Of a stretch of 64,000 nt of DNA, positions 44,851 to 56,449 are shown in pieces. Below the pieces are notes generated by a model, which saw nothing but the letters and a program-made list of their open reading frames with translations, searched no databases and was not told the origin of the DNA. The DNA is from Pseudomonadales bacterium (GTDB lineage Bacteria; Pseudomonadota; Gammaproteobacteria; Pseudomonadales; Azotimanducaceae). The stretch's first letter is position 1. Each line of letters begins with the position of its first letter. A program made the translations under genes and the position numbers. The DNA lies in the NCBI GenBank assembly GCA_028280225.1, contig JANQMF010000031.1:1-64000 (forward strand), written 5' to 3'.

Positions 44851-44888
44851 CGGTCTGCTTACCGGCACTGCCCCTACCGGGCAATGAA

Positions 44889-46130
44889 CTAACGATGCTC
44901 GGATTGTGCCTTAAGCGCCTGGCTGATATCCCGGTCGCTGAAACCAATTAAGTACAACACCGCGTCCAGACCAAAGTTGGAAATGGCGTGACTGGCGGTT
45001 TCCCGCACAACAGCCTTGGCGTGAAAGGCAACCCCCAGGCCTGCCGCATCCAGCATGGGCAGGTCGTTGGCGCCGTCCCCGATGGCAATGGTCTGCGGTA
45101 AGCTAATGCCTTCTTTTAAGGCAATCTCGCGCAACAGTTCTGCCTTGCGCGCGGCATCCACTATTGGGCCATCCACTTCTCCGGTCATCAATCCATCCTT
45201 GGACACCAGGGCATTGGCATAGACATAGTCGATCCCCATGCGCGTTTGCAGGTGTTCACCTACATATTGAAAACCTCCGGAAATCACGGCTGTTTTGTAG
45301 CCGAAGTGCTGCAGTGCCTGAATGAGACGCATGGCCCCGGCATTAAGCTGTACGGCGCAGGCCACATCGGCCAGCGTCGCCACCGGCATACCTTGCAGCA
45401 GTTTTGCCCGCTGGCGGAAGCTCTCCTGAAAGTCAATTTCCCCAGCCATGGCCCGGCTGGTGATCCGGCTGACTTGATCACCCACACCATGGCGTTTGGC
45501 CAACTCATCCATCACCTCTTCGGTAATCAAGGTGGAGTCCATATCAAAGGCCACCAATCTTCTGGTGCGTCTGAATACCGTGTCTTCCTGCAGAGAAAAA
45601 TCAAATACCAGTTCCTCAGCCACGCCCATTAACTTGTGCCTGAGTTCAGCCAATTCCGCATCCCTTCCGCGCAGACGCATTTCCACACACAGCCGTTCGC
45701 TGCGGCCACCCAATTCAGCATCCCCGCGGTCGGTGAGCCGGCGCACGGTATCGATATTAAGGCCAAATTCATGGGTGAGGGTGGACACCGCGTGCATGGG
45801 TTTGCTGCCGTCACCATTGGCCAGCAAAGTCAGGATGTACCGGGTTTGTCCCGATGCTTCGAGCCAAGCTCCATAGTTGGAATTGGTGATTTGCGATACC
45901 CGCACCGTTGAACCCGCCGCGTTGGCGCGAAACATAACTTGCTTGATCAGCGGTCCCGTGTTGGCGGCATCCACCCTGACCAACATGCCGAGCGCCAGCT
46001 CATCGTGAATGACCGCCTGGCCAACATCCAGAATATGCGCTTCAAATTCAGACAGTGACTGGGTGAGTTCGGACATCAACCCGGGTTTGTCCTGCCCGGA
46101 GACGTTAATCAAAATGATCTCGTGTGCCAT
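44889..46130 (-). CDS. serB: Phosphoserine phosphatase SerB, two ACT domains
   Basis: SerB dephosphorylates phosphoserine in the last step of serine synthesis. I use the ATG at 46130 (MAHEIILINVSGQDKPGLMS), giving 413 residues; the frame is open further upstream. Two ACT domains (about 1-80 and 95-170) precede the HAD phosphatase. The nucleophile motif is LVAFDMDSTLITEEVMDELA, motif 2 is AVISGGFQYVG, and the motif 4 region is IAIGDGANDLPML. The two-ACT form is longer than the E. coli enzyme and common in Pseudomonas and mycobacteria. It diverges from the AhpA-like gene, the same serB-ytjB pairing as in E. coli. Confidence 0.96.
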   Translation of the reverse strand: MAHEIILINVSGQDKPGLMSELTQSLSEFEAHILDVGQAVIHDELALGMLVRVDAANTGPLIKQVMFRANAAGSTVRVSQITNSNYGAWLEASGQTRYILTLLANGDGSKPMHAVSTLTHEFGLNIDTVRRLTDRGDAELGGRSERLCVEMRLRGRDAELAELRHKLMGVAEELVFDFSLQEDTVFRRTRRLVAFDMDSTLITEEVMDELAKRHGVGDQVSRITSRAMAGEIDFQESFRQRAKLLQGMPVATLADVACAVQLNAGAMRLIQALQHFGYKTAVISGGFQYVGEHLQTRMGIDYVYANALVSKDGLMTGEVDGPIVDAARKAELLREIALKEGISLPQTIAIGDGANDLPMLDAAGLGVAFHAKAVVRETASHAISNFGLDAVLYLIGFSDRDISQALKAQSEHR

Positions 46131-46325
46131 AAAATTTGTTGCCGAGGGTGGCGAGCCTTCTTGTCGTGAAATGTAGTGAAATAATTGTTGCCCTTGCCGG
46201 GACAGTATTCTACGTATAAACGCCGAGGATATCCGCGCGGATTTCAGCGTAAACTCGTCCGGCAAAATGTTGCGCCAGCAGATTTTGTGGTAAATTGCCC
46301 AACCGTTATTGGATCTGGAGGCACG

Positions 46326-47453
46326 TTGTCCTGGTGGACCTCTAGCCGCTTTTCACCCCGTCCGGGTATGTGGGCTGCCGCTATTTTAAGCAGCAGCCTG
46401 CTGGCCGTTGGGCTGTTACCCATCTGGCTGCCCAATGCTGACAAGCAGACTGAGCTGGCCCGCTACGGCAACGCATTGGCGCACAGCCTGGCGCTGTCCA
46501 GTGCCGGCCATCTGTTGCACAAAGACCGTATTGAACTGGCTGTGGTTGCCAACCGGGTAGTGGCCCTGGAAGAGGTTGCCGGAGTGATGTTTTTTGATAC
46601 CGGCAACGAAATAATTGCCATCAGCGGCAATAGTGAAGGCAGCCGCTACTATACGGCCCCCGCAACCCTGGACGACACCATCACCGGCTATACCCGGGTG
46701 ATTCTCAATCCCCAGGCCTTCCTTGAACCTGCCGCCTGGTGGCAGTGGCTCTTAAGCTTGTTGCTGGTTGTGATCTGCCCGTTGATCAGCCTGTTGCTGC
46801 TGCAATTGTCTGCCAAGGGAAATCGATCCTTACCCATTGTGTCGGTGCCGGAAATACCGGTTGTGCCGCAGACTTCGTTATGCCTGGTGGCCAACCTGCA
46901 CAATCAAATGGCGCTGGATCAGCAGCAAAAACGGCAATCCATCGAAGATGCTCTGGATATGGCCCGGGAAGTATGCGCCATCCATCAGGGTCTGGTTGTT
47001 GAGGTACCGCTCAGGGGTGTATTCGTATTGCTCGACCGCGACAGCTTGAATACTACTGAAACACTAAGCACCGCCTTCTTGTTCAGCGAGTTGCTTAGTC
47101 AATACGAAACGGATGGAGAATTTCGTTGCCTGGTCTCTCAGACTACCTGCCCGGGCTCGCCAACGGAATTACAGGGTTTGTCCCGGGAGGAATTGGCCCA
47201 AACCACGGACATCGATACGTCCCTGACCCTGGCCACTCTGGCCAAGCCGGGCAGTCTGCTACTGACCGCCGCGGTCTACAGCACCTTGTCCGGCGAAGAA
47301 CAAGCCTTGTGCGAACCCTACAGCCACCCGTTGTTGGCGGATTTAACCGAATCGCCGGTTTACCAATGCGCACAAGTGCACCCACAGCAGCAGCAGTGGG
47401 TGGACACTCAGGCAAAACTTATCCTCGGATTTAATCAGGCGTCTGCGTCCTGA
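46326..47453 (+). CDS. AhpA/YtjB-like membrane protein
   Basis: I use the TTG at 46326 (MSWWTSSRFSPRPGMWAAAI), with GGAGG four nt upstream; this gives 375 residues. The upstream open frame runs into the serB promoter. It has a first membrane segment (WAAAILSSSLLAVGLLPIWL, about 15-34), then a periplasmic region with LALSSAGHLLHKDRIELAVV and GVMFFDTGNEIIAISGN, typical of the SMP_2 domain of YtjB/AhpA. A second membrane segment follows (WLLSLLLVVICPLISLLLLQ), then a cytoplasmic domain with remnants of an adenylate-cyclase-like fold. Its role is unclear; the family is defined next to serB. It is 6 bp from the convergent parC stop. Confidence 0.75.
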   Translation: MSWWTSSRFSPRPGMWAAAILSSSLLAVGLLPIWLPNADKQTELARYGNALAHSLALSSAGHLLHKDRIELAVVANRVVALEEVAGVMFFDTGNEIIAISGNSEGSRYYTAPATLDDTITGYTRVILNPQAFLEPAAWWQWLLSLLLVVICPLISLLLLQLSAKGNRSLPIVSVPEIPVVPQTSLCLVANLHNQMALDQQQKRQSIEDALDMAREVCAIHQGLVVEVPLRGVFVLLDRDSLNTTETLSTAFLFSELLSQYETDGEFRCLVSQTTCPGSPTELQGLSREELAQTTDIDTSLTLATLAKPGSLLLTAAVYSTLSGEEQALCEPYSHPLLADLTESPVYQCAQVHPQQQQWVDTQAKLILGFNQASAS

Positions 47454-47459
47454 CTGCTG

Positions 47460-49724
47460 CTAGCTGACCGACAGGGCATCAACCTTCTGAAAACCCCGGG
47501 GTAACTTACGGCCCCGGCGTGCCCGCTCACCCATATAATTGTCCAGATCTTTGTGCTTTAAACGCAAGTGGCGCTGGCCGGCCCGAACCACCAGTTCCTG
47601 ATCTTCGCTCAGGACAACCGCCGCAATCATCTGTTCTTCACCGGCTTTAAATGCCGCGGTGGGCACGTTGATGAGTTTGTTTCCCTTACCCTTGGCCAGC
47701 TCCGGCAATTCCTTTAAGGGGAAGACCAGCAGGCGGCCCTGGTCAGTGACGGCGGCAACCCACTGCTGGGCGTCCGCCGTATGGGTAATGGGACTGGGCG
47801 GCAACGCCACCCCACCCGCGGGCACCGTGAGAGAAGCTTTGCCGGCCTTGTTCTTGGTAACCAAGTCGGACAGCTTGCCGACATAGCCGAACCCGGCACT
47901 GGACGCCATCAGTACCTGGGTTTCCGCCGTGCCCATGGCAACACCAATAAACTTGGACCCGGCCGGTGGTTTTAACCGCCCGGTCAGCGGTTCCCCCTGG
48001 CCCCGGGCCGACGGCAGACTGTGTGGCGCAATGTTATACGTGCGTCCACTGGTATCTACAAATATCAGGGTTTCGTTGGTCCGCCCACGTGCCGCCTGAG
48101 CAAAACTGTCTCCTCCCCGGTAGTTGAGTTCCTGGGGGTCCAGTTCATGCCCCTTGGCCGCCCGCGCCCAACCCTTGGTCGACAACACTACCGTAATGGG
48201 GTCGTTGGTTAGTAGATCCTCATCACTGAAGGCCTGTGCTTCGCCGGCCACTTCCTTGTCACCCGTAACTACCGGTGAACGCCGCTCGTCACCGTATTCT
48301 TCCGCAACAGCCAGCAACTCCTTTTTGACCAGCGTTTTCAGGCGCGCCTTTGACTTGAGAATTTTTTCAAGGTCCGCTTTTTCCGCACTGAGTTCGTTCT
48401 GTTCCGTGGTGAGCTTGATCTCTTCCAGCTTGGCCAATTGCCGCAACCGCAGATCCAGAATGGCGTTGGCCTGTATCTCGCTGAGCTTGTAACGTTTCAT
48501 CAGCTCCTGTTTCGGCTGCTCCTCTTCACGGATGATGCGGATGACCTCATCGATGTTCAGATAGGCAACCAGGAGGCCTTCCAGGATATGCAGTCGTTCG
48601 TTGATTTTCTCCAGACGGAAATTCAACCGGCGGGTCACCGTATCCTGGCGGCACGTGAGCCATTCCTTGAGGATGGTCACCAGACTCTTAACCTGGGGCC
48701 GCTGGTCCAGACCAATAATGTTCAGGTTCACCCGGTAACTGCGCTCTAAATCCGTGGTGGCAAATAAATGGCTCATGAGCCGCTCCAGATCCACCCGATT
48801 AGAGCGGGGTACCAGGACCAGGCGCGTGGGATTTTCATGATCCGATTCGTCGCGCAAATCCACCAGCATGGGTAGCTTTTTGGCGTGCATCTGCTGGGCA
48901 ATCTGCTCCAGAACCTTGGCGGGAGAGGTTTGGTGGGGCAAGGCGGTAATAATTATTTCTCCACTTTCCACCTGGTAAACGGCTCTGGCCTTGATGCTGC
49001 CCCGGCCGGTTTCGTAAACGCTGCGAATGTCCGCCGGGGGGGTAATAATTTGTGCGTCGGTGGGAAAGTCCGGCGCCTTGATGTGCGTCATCAGATCCGC
49101 TACCGACGCCTTGGGTGAATCCAACAGGTGGATACAGGCGGATATGACTTCGTTCATGTTGTGGGGTGGGATGTCTGTGGCCATGCCCACGGCAATGCCT
49201 GTGCTGCCGTTTAAAAGCACAAAGGGGAGTTGTGCCGGCAGCAACTTAGGCTCATCAACGGTGCCGTCAAAGTTGGCAACATAGTCCACCGTGCCCTGGC
49301 GAATTTCTCCCAGCAAAAGCTCCGCATAACGGGACAAACGCGCTTCGGTATAACGCATGGCAGCAAAGGACTTGGGGTCATCCGGCGCCCCCCAGTTGCC
49401 TTGTCCGTCCACCAGGGGATAGCGGAAGGAAAAGGATTGGGCCATGTGCACCATGGCTTCATAACACGCGGAATCCCCATGCGGGTGGAATTTGCCCAAT
49501 ACATCACCCACGGTTCTGGCGGACTTGGCAAATTTTGCCTGATTGTTAAGGCCCAGCTCGCTCATGGCATAAATGATGCGGCGCTGCACCGGCTTGAGGC
49601 CGTCAGCAATATGGGGTAAGGCGCGATCATTGATCACATACATGGAGTAATCGAGGTAGGCGCGTTCCGTATAGGTGGCTAGTGGGATGCGCTCTACGTC
49701 AGCGTCTTGGATTTCTTCGGTCAT
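47460..49724 (-). CDS. parC: DNA topoisomerase IV subunit A
   Basis: ParC is the DNA-cleaving subunit of topoisomerase IV, which decatenates sister chromosomes. The 754-residue length is normal. The catalytic Tyr125 lies in [19 protein letters not shown]. The quinolone-resistance region reads [15 protein letters not shown], with Ser85 and Glu89, the wild-type (drug-sensitive) residues. The C-terminal part shows the beta-pinwheel repeats. It is downstream of parE, separated by 56 bp with a palindromic repeat (copy 3). The 3' end is convergent with the AhpA-like gene. Confidence 0.97.
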   Translation of the reverse strand: MTEEIQDADVERIPLATYTERAYLDYSMYVINDRALPHIADGLKPVQRRIIYAMSELGLNNQAKFAKSARTVGDVLGKFHPHGDSACYEAMVHMAQSFSFRYPLVDGQGNWGAPDDPKSFAAMRYTEARLSRYAELLLGEIRQGTVDYVANFDGTVDEPKLLPAQLPFVLLNGSTGIAVGMATDIPPHNMNEVISACIHLLDSPKASVADLMTHIKAPDFPTDAQIITPPADIRSVYETGRGSIKARAVYQVESGEIIITALPHQTSPAKVLEQIAQQMHAKKLPMLVDLRDESDHENPTRLVLVPRSNRVDLERLMSHLFATTDLERSYRVNLNIIGLDQRPQVKSLVTILKEWLTCRQDTVTRRLNFRLEKINERLHILEGLLVAYLNIDEVIRIIREEEQPKQELMKRYKLSEIQANAILDLRLRQLAKLEEIKLTTEQNELSAEKADLEKILKSKARLKTLVKKELLAVAEEYGDERRSPVVTGDKEVAGEAQAFSDEDLLTNDPITVVLSTKGWARAAKGHELDPQELNYRGGDSFAQAARGRTNETLIFVDTSGRTYNIAPHSLPSARGQGEPLTGRLKPPAGSKFIGVAMGTAETQVLMASSAGFGYVGKLSDLVTKNKAGKASLTVPAGGVALPPSPITHTADAQQWVAAVTDQGRLLVFPLKELPELAKGKGNKLINVPTAAFKAGEEQMIAAVVLSEDQELVVRAGQRHLRLKHKDLDNYMGERARRGRKLPRGFQKVDALSVS

Positions 49725-49747
49725 TGTGTACTTGCTCTAAATAATCT

Positions 49748-49780
49748 GCTTACGTTGGGGTCTGACCCCAGCGTTAGCGG
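49748..49780. repeat. Dispersed palindromic repeat, copy 3
   Basis: The third copy of the family at 2250-2280 and 2352-2384, with core GGGGTCTGACCCC and arms TTACGTT and AGCGTTAGCGG. It fills most of the 56-bp gap between the parE stop (49781) and the parC start. It could partly separate the two cistrons or reduce parC expression relative to parE, but no effect can be read from sequence. Confidence 0.8.
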
Positions 49781-51688
<1,908 letters not shown>

Positions 51689-51801
51689 TTACCTATACTG
51701 GGTTAATTGCTTGATCTGGGCTTGTCAGGGTGCATCATAACTCTTGAGCCGTTTCAGGGAGAGTTCATTTTTGCCTGTGTGCGTAGCTTAACCGGCATTA
51801 G

Positions 51802-52593
51802 TCAGGCGGTAACCCCGCTGAGGTCCGGGTTGATCTTGAAGGACGCCACCCGCCACAAGCGGGTGTGAACCTCGCCGTTGTCCCCCAACGTCAGCCACCG
51901 GTATCCGGGTGCCTGCTTATCCAAGGCAAATTTTTGGCTGTGCGGCTGAAACTGAAAACAGGTAGACGGTACACCATAAACCGGTACCTGTGCACAATGG
52001 CCCTCCACTGCCTGGTGAACGTGACCAAATACGCAGGCACGCAGACGGGTCTGTCCATTGGATATTGGGCTATGTTCTTGAATCCAGGTGATCAGCTGGT
52101 CGGGTTCGCCAATGCGGTCACAGTCCAACCAGGGGCAGCCTACCATCACCAGCGGGTGATGCGTGGCCAACAACAGATGTGGCTGAGTGCTGCGCGCCAC
52201 GGCCTTGAGCAACGCCGAGCGATCCGCCTCGGTGACCAATGCCCGGGGCAACTCGTCTTCGTGTGAGTCCAGGGGCACCAAGGTCCAAGGCGCAATATCC
52301 ACCGGCGCCATGGGCAAGCCTGCTGCCGTCATCACCCCCAGGACATCGTGATTGCCGGGCAGACAAAGCAAGGGTCCGGCAAAGCGTTGCCGCACCGTTT
52401 GCAGAAAGCGTGCATAAACCGGCAGGCTGGGATCGTGGGCTAAATCTCCCGAGGCGATTATGGCATCCGGTACTTGCTCACCCAGGGCCTGATCCAGCAC
52501 CGCCGCCAGGGAGGCCTGGGTATCCACGCCAATCAGCTCAGTGCCGGATACCACCAGATGGCAATCGGAAATGTGCAAAACCGTGCGGGACAT
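51802..52593 (-). CDS. cpdA: 3',5'-cyclic AMP phosphodiesterase CpdA
   Basis: CpdA hydrolyses cAMP and so modulates CRP/Vfr-type control. It is a calcineurin-like metallophosphoesterase with the full set of metal ligands: ISDCHLVVSG, ASGDLAHDPSLP, LCLPGNHDVLG, LLLATHHPLVMVG and CVFGHVHQAV. The 263-residue length is usual. It follows the DUF1249 gene by 8 bp and precedes parE, as in Pseudomonas aeruginosa (PA4969, from memory). Confidence 0.93.
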   Translation of the reverse strand: MSRTVLHISDCHLVVSGTELIGVDTQASLAAVLDQALGEQVPDAIIASGDLAHDPSLPVYARFLQTVRQRFAGPLLCLPGNHDVLGVMTAAGLPMAPVDIAPWTLVPLDSHEDELPRALVTEADRSALLKAVARSTQPHLLLATHHPLVMVGCPWLDCDRIGEPDQLITWIQEHSPISNGQTRLRACVFGHVHQAVEGHCAQVPVYGVPSTCFQFQPHSQKFALDKQAPGYRWLTLGDNGEVHTRLWRVASFKINPDLSGVTA

Positions 52594-52601
52594 GGGGTCG
52601 T

Positions 52602-53189
52602 TCAGAATTTAATCGGTTGACTACTCGCGCCATGTTCCAGACAAAGATTGAGGAATTCCCCCAAAAAACGATTAACCTGGACCTTTTCATCACGCTGACG
52701 CATCCGCGTATTAGGGTATTCATAAACACCGTGAAAGCGGTTGTGGTTGTGGTAAGAAACAACCTCAGCACTTTGTGCGTCATGGTATACCCGGATGGTC
52801 ATGTCCGGGGCGGCAGCCAATGTCATCCAGCCGCTTGGGCTGCGTACACACACTCTCAACAGCGTGGTATAGGGTCCCTTTTCCACCACCTCGAACAAAA
52901 CCCCCGGTTCGGCGGCGTCCTGCTTGTCCGCCTCTGCGCCGGGGTTTTCCTCACGGTCCGCGTGCTCGCCAAAAATACGAATAAACGGCAGCGTGATATC
53001 CATTTCCGCCTGTTCCCGCAATTGGGGAAATAACCTGATCAGCTTGTGATAATTGGCATCACACTCCGCCATATGCGCAGACAAGTCGACACTGTAGCGG
53101 TTGCGCTGCCCACGGCGCAGCTGCGCCTGGCTTACCGGCGTTGAGCGGCTGACAATATCAGCGGTTGTTTCTGGTCGCTTTTCTGACAA
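52602..53189 (-). CDS. DUF1249-family protein (YqiB-like)
   Basis: The family is found next to cpdA and nudF in many gammaproteobacteria, and its function is not known. The protein (195 residues from a TTG at 53189; the true start may be later) carries VDLSAHMAECDANYHKLIRL, the typical APDMTIRVYHDAQSAEVVSY, and HNRFHGVYEYPNTRMRQRDE. An acidic insert with EENPGAEADKQDAAEPG is unusual in length. It probably shares a transcript with cpdA. No nudF is seen upstream, where the tolC upstream region begins. Confidence 0.88.
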   Translation of the reverse strand: MSEKRPETTADIVSRSTPVSQAQLRRGQRNRYSVDLSAHMAECDANYHKLIRLFPQLREQAEMDITLPFIRIFGEHADREENPGAEADKQDAAEPGVLFEVVEKGPYTTLLRVCVRSPSGWMTLAAAPDMTIRVYHDAQSAEVVSYHNHNRFHGVYEYPNTRMRQRDEKVQVNRFLGEFLNLCLEHGASSQPIKF

Positions 53190-53566
53190 AGGAAACCTGC
53201 TTGTGATTCGCTATCTTATTGTGAACTGCTTTTTTACTTATATCGTCTTGTTTTTTTACTAGCAGTCTGCTTTTTGCGCAGAATGCCGGATCATTTTGCG
53301 CCCGGTGCTCAGGCGTTGCCAGGCGTGAATATACCCCCCACAATCGTCACGGTCACCCCCACAACGCGCAAAGTATAAACATTTCCACCACAACACCCTA
53401 CACCCGGGTAGAAACTAGACCTACAGCACAAAATTCCCGGACGTACAAAACTGTTTTGTCACCTGCTACGACTTAATTGTGCAAGGTGGTGTAAACTACC
53501 CTTAAGAAAATGTTAGAAGACTGACCCAGCAAGATAAGATGCTGTAATACAAGATGTAAGCGCTTT
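53190..53566. other. Intergenic region between DUF1249 and tolC
   Basis: The 377 bp hold no gene. The left part is T-rich (53219-53275, several T runs) and could include a promoter for the leftward DUF1249-cpdA pair. The right part should hold the tolC promoter; a weak CTGACC and TAATAC pair lies close to the ATG, but I am not confident of it. No riboswitch fold was recognised. Confidence 0.5.
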
Positions 53567-55051
53567 ATGACTACCAAACTTTCTTTCACGGCAGGCCCGT
53601 TAAGCCCAATTTACCAGTCAGCCAACCCGCCTTGTCCAGGCGAGGTTTATCCAGCAGGGAAGGGCGTTAAGAAGCTGTGGTGCCTGATGTGGGTAGGGCT
53701 GTTGGCTGGATTATCCGGCAACCCGGCCCTGGCCACCAACTTAGAAGACGTCTACAACGCCGCAAAAACCAATGACGCCCAGGTTGGTGCAGCCCGGGCG
53801 GGTTATCTGGCCACCCGGCAAGCGGTTCCCCAGGCCCGCTCAGCGCTGCTACCCTCGGTAAATGCCAGCGCGGACACCTCCTGGACCGAAAGAGAATTTC
53901 CCGGCGCCATCAGCCCTATAAACGGCCAACCCATCCCCCGCGAAGAATTCAACGAACACGGCTGGAATGCCCAGTTGCGCGCGCCGCTGTTGAATATGAG
54001 CAGCTGGCACCAGGTGCGCTCCGCCAAGGCCAACGTTTCCGCTGCCGGGCATGACCTGTCCCGAACCGAACAGGATCTTATTGTTAGAGTGGTCCAGGCT
54101 TATCTCAACGTACTGCGCGCACAGGACTTGCTGGACACTACCCAAGCTGAAGAAGCGGCCGTAAAGCGACAGTTAGAACAGGTTCAACAACGGTTCGACG
54201 TGGGCCTGGTCGCCATAACCGATGTGCTGGAATCTCAGGCGGCCTACGACGCGGCGGTGGTCAGGCGAATTCAAGCAGATGGGGATCACAGCATCTTTTT
54301 CGAAACCCTCACCACCCTCAGTGGTGAATACTACGAACGCCTTGACCGGCTATCGGAAAAACTGCCCATCGTAAACCCGGATCCCACCACTGAACAAACC
54401 TGGGTCGACACCGCGCTGGCCACAAACCTGGGTATCCTCACCGCCCAGGAGCAACTGTCTGCCGCCACAAGAACCGTTAAAGCTCGGCGTTCGGGGCATC
54501 TGCCCACCATTGATGCAACGGTTACCGAGGTGCATTCAGTGACCGGTTCAACCAATTTTTTTAACGCGGATGTGACTGATCAAACGGTCTACGCCTTGCA
54601 GTTTAACCTGCCTATTTATTCGGGTGGATTAATCCGCGCCCAAGCCAAGGAAGCCAGGGCCCTGGAAACTCAAGCCAGGGAAAACCTGCTGAACCAACAA
54701 CGCACGGTGATCCGCGATACGCGCAATTTGTACCAAGCCGTGGCCACGGATGTTGTGCGGGTGCGGGCCCGGGTTAAGGCCATCAAGTCTGCCCAATCCG
54801 CACTGGAGGCTACCGAGACCGGTTACGAGGTAGGCACCCGTAATATTGTCGACGTGCTGCAGGCCCAGCAGCGGCTTTTTTCCTCACAATTTGATTACGC
54901 AGATTCCCGTTACAACTACGTGATCAACCTGATGCGCCTCAAACAGACCGCAGGCACCCTGGAAGATGCTGACCTGTACGAACTGAATACCTATACCGAT
55001 CCGAACGATCAGGTGGTCCGTTTGGTATCGTTAAAGTCCACTAATCCTTGA
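53567..55051 (+). CDS. tolC: TolC-family outer membrane efflux/secretion protein
   Basis: TolC-type proteins form trimeric channels through the outer membrane for type I secretion and drug efflux. The 494-residue frame has a hydrophobic signal KKLWCLMWVGLLAGLSGNP, cut near ALA before TNLEDVYNAAKTNDAQV. It is preceded by an unusually long N-terminal stretch of about 35 residues, so the real start may differ; no better in-frame start with a ribosome site was found. The two OEP repeats are clear: QAYLNVLRAQDLLDTTQAEE and YQAVATDVVRVRARVKAIKS. EVGTRNIVDVLQAQQRLF is diagnostic. No inner-membrane pump is next to it, so it is probably shared by several exporters. Confidence 0.95.
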   Translation: MTTKLSFTAGPLSPIYQSANPPCPGEVYPAGKGVKKLWCLMWVGLLAGLSGNPALATNLEDVYNAAKTNDAQVGAARAGYLATRQAVPQARSALLPSVNASADTSWTEREFPGAISPINGQPIPREEFNEHGWNAQLRAPLLNMSSWHQVRSAKANVSAAGHDLSRTEQDLIVRVVQAYLNVLRAQDLLDTTQAEEAAVKRQLEQVQQRFDVGLVAITDVLESQAAYDAAVVRRIQADGDHSIFFETLTTLSGEYYERLDRLSEKLPIVNPDPTTEQTWVDTALATNLGILTAQEQLSAATRTVKARRSGHLPTIDATVTEVHSVTGSTNFFNADVTDQTVYALQFNLPIYSGGLIRAQAKEARALETQARENLLNQQRTVIRDTRNLYQAVATDVVRVRARVKAIKSAQSALEATETGYEVGTRNIVDVLQAQQRLFSSQFDYADSRYNYVINLMRLKQTAGTLEDADLYELNTYTDPNDQVVRLVSLKSTNP

Positions 55052-55079
55052 CCTGTCGAAAATGCCCGCCCCGGGTTGA

Positions 55080-56393
55080 CTAGCGAGCTCCCCCAGGCCC
55101 GTCGAGCGCCTGCAGAAAATCCGTGATGCGATTGTGGATCCGCCGGGTAGCCCCCCGGTTGCGTTCAACCACCTGCAATGCCGCCTCACCCATGACTTGC
55201 CTGGACGATACCTCGGACAGCAGCCGTTCTACCTGTGCCGCCAGTTCCGCAGCACAGGTGACAGTACTCAAGGCACCGGCTTCGGCAAACTGATCAAAGA
55301 CGTCGGCAAAATTAAACTGCCGGGGGCCGGATATTACCGGCAGGGCAAACAGCGCCGGTTCAATGGGATTGTGGCCACCCACGTCAACCAGACTGCCGCC
55401 GACAAAGGCCACATCCGCCAGACCGTAGAGTTGCAACAGGGTACCCATGACGTCCCCAATCAGCACGTCCACCGGCTCTGCCCGAGTGGTACTTTGTAAG
55501 CCGCTGGTAAAGCCGCGCTGCTCGACAAGGTCAACCACGGACAGAGTCCGGTTAGGGTGACGGGGTACCAGAATAAGCAACAGCGTGGGGCAGGCTTGCC
55601 TGATTTGCGCAAAACTGTCCAGGACAATTTCTTCCTCGCCGGGGTGGGTGGAGGCGGCAATCCATACCGGTGGTCCATGAGCAGCCTTGTTAAGCCGGGG
55701 TTGAACCCCCAGCCGCCGGCCCAAGTCGCGCACCTGGGTGGCCAGATCCGGGGACAGCCCAATGTCAAACTTGACGCTGCCCAAAGCCTGAATACGTGGC
55801 TCGGGCACACCCAGGCGAATAAATCTATGCCGGTGGACCTCGGTTTGACAAGCCACAAAGTTTATCTGTTCGAGCATAACTTTGCTTAAACCGGCAATTT
55901 TTGCATAACCCCTGGCCGAGCGTTCAGACAGGCGGGCATTAATTAACAAGATGGGGATATCCCGTTGCGCCGCCGCGGCAATTAAATTTGGCCACAGCTC
56001 GGTTTCCATCAGCACCAGCAGTCGCGGTTGCACCTTGGCAAAAAACCGCTCCACGGCAAAAGAAAAATCATACGGTGCATAACAATGGTCCACCCACTCA
56101 CCCAGCCGGCTTTGCACCTGCTGTGACCCGGTGGGGGTCATGGTGGTCACCAGAAAGGGCAGCGCGGGCCATTCTTCAGCCAACTGTTGAATCATTGGGG
56201 CGGCGGCTATGGTCTCCCCGGCGGAGACGGTATGAAACCATATGGCCCCGGTACGGACCCGGTCGGGCACCCCCCCAAAACGTTCTCCCTGGCGGTCCCG
56301 ATAGGCGGGATCTTTGCGGCCGCGCCATTGTAAACGCAACCACACCAGGGGCAGCCCAAGCCACAAAATTACCGGATAAATCCATCTGATCAT
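55080..56393 (-). CDS. waaA: 3-deoxy-D-manno-octulosonic acid transferase WaaA
   Basis: WaaA adds Kdo to lipid IVA at the inner membrane. The ATG at 56393 (MIRWIYPVILWLGLPLVWLR) is the family start and gives 438 residues. The N-terminal membrane anchor is followed by IWFHTVSAGETIAAAPMIQ and PFLVTTMTPTGSQQV. The active-site region is LMETELWPNLI, and the Kdo-binding C-lobe has FVGGSLVDVGGHNPIEPALF. It is convergent with tolC and divergent from the FAD oxidoreductase gene, as in Pseudomonas (PA4988 region, from memory). Confidence 0.96.
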   Translation of the reverse strand: MIRWIYPVILWLGLPLVWLRLQWRGRKDPAYRDRQGERFGGVPDRVRTGAIWFHTVSAGETIAAAPMIQQLAEEWPALPFLVTTMTPTGSQQVQSRLGEWVDHCYAPYDFSFAVERFFAKVQPRLLVLMETELWPNLIAAAAQRDIPILLINARLSERSARGYAKIAGLSKVMLEQINFVACQTEVHRHRFIRLGVPEPRIQALGSVKFDIGLSPDLATQVRDLGRRLGVQPRLNKAAHGPPVWIAASTHPGEEEIVLDSFAQIRQACPTLLLILVPRHPNRTLSVVDLVEQRGFTSGLQSTTRAEPVDVLIGDVMGTLLQLYGLADVAFVGGSLVDVGGHNPIEPALFALPVISGPRQFNFADVFDQFAEAGALSTVTCAAELAAQVERLLSEVSSRQVMGEAALQVVERNRGATRRIHNRITDFLQALDGPGGAR

Positions 56394-56449
56394 ATTTGCA
56401 GGTTGCGGTGTCGCCGCTACACTGTCAATCCTCAGGCCAGACATCCAGC

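Noticed and set aside
52239-53033. A 264-codon rightward frame across cpdA and the DUF1249 gene
   Set aside because: It lies antisense to two conserved genes, and its Pro/Arg-rich product has no family resemblance.
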